Positions 61,546 to 64,000 of a stretch of 64,000 nt of DNA are shown here, piece after piece. The notes beneath the pieces were generated by a model that was given only the letters and a program-made list of their open reading frames with translations, was not told the origin of the DNA and did no database searches. The DNA is taken from assembly GCA_047722935.1 (NCBI GenBank), contig JBDNZS010000006.1, forward strand, positions 16,516 through 80,515, written 5' to 3'. The translations under genes were made by a program, and so were the position numbers. This DNA is from Ethanoligenens sp047722935 (lineage in GTDB: Bacteria; Bacillota; Clostridia; Oscillospirales; Ethanoligenentaceae). Within the stretch, counting starts at the first letter, position 1. Each line of letters opens with the position of its first letter.

Positions 61546-63327
61546 TCACGCCATATTGACAGCGGTGCGGAGCGTTTGGATATGAGCCGATTTCACATGG
61601 GTTTCGTTCGCGGTAATCGTTTCGAAGGGCGTCTGCAAAACCGTGAAAGCGCGTGTCACCTCGGCACTTGCCGACGCGGTATCGCTGTCGAGACAGCGGA
61701 TGGTGATGGAATGGCTTCCCGCCGCCAGCGTTTGCGGCTGAAACACCGTTTTAACGCCGTTGCCGAGATAGCCGCTAATTGAGAACCTTTCGGGACTGTC
61801 CACGCTGTTGATCCAAGCGCCCGCGTCGATTTTTACTTCTACCATCTGCGACTGACCGTCCGGCTCGACGCCCGTAATAATCAGAAAGCGCGGGGTAGTA
61901 TTGTAACTGGAAGCGCCGGACACCGGGCAGACGATGGTCGGAGCGGTCGGCGGGCTGTTTCTCTTCACCGCTCCGCTAACGACATAAGCGGAAACAGCGT
62001 CTAAGACATCGGTTACGTTGATGCGGTAGCGGGTATATGTCCCGGCTATCTGAGACGCGTTCGCCGGATACGTTCCCGAGATTAAGCTCGAGACAACAAT
62101 TGTCAAAACTTCGTATGCCGACCAGTTCGTCCCATCCGTGGAGGTCGCGCGCTGAATGACATACTGCTTGATGGCGCTCGTGCCCGGTGCAGCTCCGCTC
62201 CACGTAAGGGTCACAACGCTTCCTTCATAGATCGTGGGCGCGGCGGTGAAGGATGATGGCGGGGTTGGCAGTGTGTTTTTTCGTACGGTATTTCCAGATA
62301 CAATCCAATCGGAATAGTAACTTTCACCAGCGGCACCGCAGGTCCTTACTCTGAACGGGCGATAATTACCCCTTGTGACAGCCGGGTTATAGCTGCCGCC
62401 GCTGGCCGACAGCGTCAGCGTGGTCAGCACGTTCCAAGTGCTCCAGGTGCTGTTGTCCGCTGAAGTGCGGCTGGCGATCTGATAACCCTTGACCGCGCTG
62501 GTGCCGCCCGACGCCCCGCTCCAAGTCAGCGTGATCGTCTTGTTGCTGTAGGTCGCTGGAGTGGCGACCGCCGATGTCGCGGGCTTGGGCGCCGTATTTC
62601 TGCGGGCGGAGTTCGTGGAGGCTTTCCACCCCGAATAGTAGCTCGCTCCCTCCGCGCCGCGCGTCCGCACCTGAAATCTGCGGTAGTTGCCACGCGTCGG
62701 GGGCGGCGCAACAGCTACGCTGCCGCTGGAAGCCGTGGTAGTTACTGTCGTCAGTGCCGCCCATGCTCCCCAGGTGGAACTGTCCGTGAAATCGCTGTAC
62801 TGAATTTCATAACTGGAAATCGCGTTGCTGATGCCGCCGGAGTCTCCGCTCCAGGAAAGTGTCACGCTTCCCTCGGCGAGAATCGAGCTGACCGAGCAGG
62901 AGGTGGGCGCTCCGCAGACCTTGGTCAGAAGCTCCGAGCTTTGCACCGTGTAGCCTGAATTGTCGATGACCCCGGACGAAAGCGACAGCCGCCCGTCCGA
63001 CACCACCTGAAAACGTACGCCCTGCGCGGTGTTTCCGGCAGTGGAAGTGCAGGTGACTGAAACGTATCTGAGCCTCGGTGCGGTTCCGTCCCAGTCGTCG
63101 CCGTCCGCCGCCTTGATGCGCACCTGTGCCGACGAGCCGCTGACCGTCATGGTGCAAAGCAGGGCGTAGCCGCTGTGGATGTAGGAGCCGGAGGAACCCA
63201 ACGCGGCGGAGATGGTGAAGTTATAGGTCATCTGGCTGTTGTTTGGTCGGCTCTTGGAATAGGTAATGGTGTAATGAACGGTCGGGCCGGAGCCCGCGTT
63301 CAGAGTTACGCCGTTAATATCCGCCAC
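61546..63327 (-). CDS. Phage tail protein with fibronectin type III-like domains (ends at an internal TGA)
   Basis: The 593-residue protein has an N-terminal phage-tail segment (residues 1-140). It then holds three tandem Fn3-like domains, about 141-240, 241-335 and 336-430, each with VTLSWSG/ITLTWSG/VTLTWSG and a TRGNYRxFxVRT-type strand. A further beta domain and the ETHVKSAHIQTLRTAVN segment follow. Such proteins form tail fibres or baseplate parts and may bind the host surface. The start is GTG 63327 behind GGAGGCG. The natural end lies 80 codons further on, so the protein made here is probably shortened. Confidence 0.78.
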   Translation of the reverse strand: MADINGVTLNAGSGPTVHYTITYSKSRPNNSQMTYNFTISAALGSSGSYIHSGYALLCTMTVSGSSAQVRIKAADGDDWDGTAPRLRYVSVTCTSTAGNTAQGVRFQVVSDGRLSLSSGVIDNSGYTVQSSELLTKVCGAPTSCSVSSILAEGSVTLSWSGDSGGISNAISSYEIQYSDFTDSSTWGAWAALTTVTTTASSGSVAVAPPPTRGNYRRFQVRTRGAEGASYYSGWKASTNSARRNTAPKPATSAVATPATYSNKTITLTWSGASGGTSAVKGYQIASRTSADNSTWSTWNVLTTLTLSASGGSYNPAVTRGNYRPFRVRTCGAAGESYYSDWIVSGNTVRKNTLPTPPSSFTAAPTIYEGSVVTLTWSGAAPGTSAIKQYVIQRATSTDGTNWSAYEVLTIVVSSLISGTYPANASQIAGTYTRYRINVTDVLDAVSAYVVSGAVKRNSPPTAPTIVCPVSGASSYNTTPRFLIITGVEPDGQSQMVEVKIDAGAWINSVDSPERFSISGYLGNGVKTVFQPQTLAAGSHSITIRCLDSDTASASAEVTRAFTVLQTPFETITANETHVKSAHIQTLRTAVNMA

Positions 63328-63341
63328 TGTCGTTCGCCTCC

Positions 63342-63644
63342 TTATTCATAGACCGCCGTTATCAGCGAATTGACCAGCCCGCAAAGGCTGGTGTTCAGCC
63401 GGGTATCGGTGATGTTGTTCGCGGCAATCAACGTGGCGGCGGCAGGTATCAGCATGTCGGCGATGCCAATCTCGTAAACGTCGCTGGTTCTTGTCAGCGC
63501 CGGGGCCATCGGCGTCGCCTGCAGGTTGGTCGCCGCCGCGTAAAATACGCCGTTTGAGACAAGGCTTCCGAAATACGCCGCGAAGTCCGTCGCGTCATAG
63601 ATTCTGTCTCCGTCCGATGAGTTGAAAAATCCGCTTTTCTCCAT
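63342..63644 (-). CDS. Short phage tail-associated protein, possibly internally deleted
   Basis: The 100-residue product starts MEKSGFFNSSDGDRIYDATDFA and AYFGSLVSNGVF, the opening of a common Firmicutes phage tail protein. It then jumps to APALTRTSDVYEIGIADM and TDTRLNTSLCGLVNSLI, which in that family usually lie after another 60-70 residues. The frame is intact, with GGGAGG before the ATG. A clean in-frame deletion would explain it, but this rests on my memory of the family. Confidence 0.65.
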   Translation of the reverse strand: MEKSGFFNSSDGDRIYDATDFAAYFGSLVSNGVFYAAATNLQATPMAPALTRTSDVYEIGIADMLIPAAATLIAANNITDTRLNTSLCGLVNSLITAVYE

Positions 63645-63659
63645 ATTGCTTTCCTCCCG

Positions 63660-63830
63660 TTAAGCCCTCGCGTAAGAGCAGGATATCAGGTAATAACCCG
63701 TGGGCAGCGTGGACGAGGCGGCGTTTGCCACCACACCGCTCGCGCTGATTGTGATCGGCATATTGGTGCCGCTGCCGTCTACGGCCGTCGCCACGGAGCG
63801 AACCGTCGCGTAAGGGGATGACGGCGCCCC
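63660..63830 (-). pseudogene. C-terminal 56 residues of a phage structural protein, cut at the IS3 junction
   Basis: The - strand frame ends TAA 63662-63660 and reads back through YYLISCSYARA, VVANAASSTLPTG and GSGTNMPITISASG to about 63830. Two codons further it meets a stop in IS sequence. The N-terminal part is missing. The sequence is typical of phage baseplate or head-tail proteins but too short to name. Confidence 0.55.
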
Positions 63831-64000
63831 GATGGAGCGTTACTACAACACATTAAAGAACGATCTCATCCATCTGCATTTTTATTATTCTGACGAGGAA
63901 CTCGATAGAGCCGTGAACGATTTTGCCTATTGTTGGTACAATCACGTCCGGCCCCATTCATACAACGGATATCTGACGCCATTCGAAGCAAGATATCAAA
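63823..64000 (+). mobile_element. Internal-to-3' part of an IS3-family transposase (OrfB/rve), 5' truncated and running off the window
   Basis: The + frame reads GAPMERYYNTLKNDLI, YYSDEELDRAVNDF and YNHVRPHSYNGYLTPFEA. This is the end of the DDE integrase core of IS3/IS150-type transposases: the E of the DDE triad lies in the ME-RYY motif. The upstream part of the gene and the left IS end are absent. Sequence changes from phage to IS within a few bases near 63823-63830. Confidence 0.8.

Noticed and set aside
61546..63327. DNA-level tandem repeats or CRISPR in the tail gene
   Set aside because: The repetition is at protein level (Fn3-like domains) and the DNA copies are too diverged; no spacer-repeat pattern exists anywhere in the window.

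Overview
The window looks like chromosome of a spore-forming member of the Clostridia, most plausibly an Oscillospirales/ruminococcal-type anaerobe. The reasons are SpmA/SpmB spore maturation genes, an AbrB/SpoVT-type regulator, a SpoVB/MurJ-like flippase, a pgk-tpiA-gpmI glycolytic operon, strong Shine-Dalgarno sites with many TTG and GTG starts, and clean sigma-A promoters. The right end is mobile DNA. I see no rRNA, tRNA or CRISPR array.

Region 1 (1-6.5 kb) appears to be the edge of an alternative-nitrogenase or metal-cofactor locus. It holds the end of a NifV-type homocitrate synthase, an AnfO-family protein and a repeat protein on the + strand. Facing them is a compact - strand block: a UreG/HypB-like GTPase, a soluble ABC ATPase, a protein with a VTNSSS start and an internal duplication, a radical SAM enzyme, and ModD. 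The four-gene core of this block matches no system I can name and is my best candidate for something undescribed.

Region 2 (6.6-15.5 kb) is housekeeping: rpmB with its promoter and leader hairpin, a 58-residue cysteine-rich protein, a CPBP membrane protease behind a perfect consensus promoter, tadA, an AbrB-like regulator, spmAB, pgk-tpiA-gpmI and trmL.

Region 3 (15.8-31.2 kb) is a surface-polysaccharide locus. It has a pair of half-size DMT transporters, glycosyltransferases, a full dTDP-L-rhamnose set (rfbA, rfbD, rfbC, rfbB), an ABC-2 exporter (permease plus short ATPase) and three large glycosyltransferases, two of them GT2-GT4 fusions. Together these should make, polymerise and export a rhamnose-containing glycan.

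Region 4 (31.3-53.6 kb) is mixed core genes: an aspartate carbamoyltransferase with a PyrI-like zinc tail, RNA-modification enzymes (RlmI-like, RluA-like, RlmA-like, RlmD-like), DedA, a flippase, radC, uvrB, a lipoprotein, uvrA, a D,D-carboxypeptidase, a YtrA-type GntR/ABC operon, and LUD, GNAT and nitrilase-family genes.

Region 5 (53.7-64 kb) is acquired DNA. It starts with a ribosomal-protection tetracycline-resistance gene that carries a tet(M)-style attenuator leader. A prophage end, read leftward, follows: truncated and damaged tail genes, holin, amidase, a small SHOCT-like protein and three serine recombinase genes. At about 63.83 kb the phage sequence stops abruptly against an internal piece of an IS3-family transposase, which is either a real rearrangement or an assembly join.
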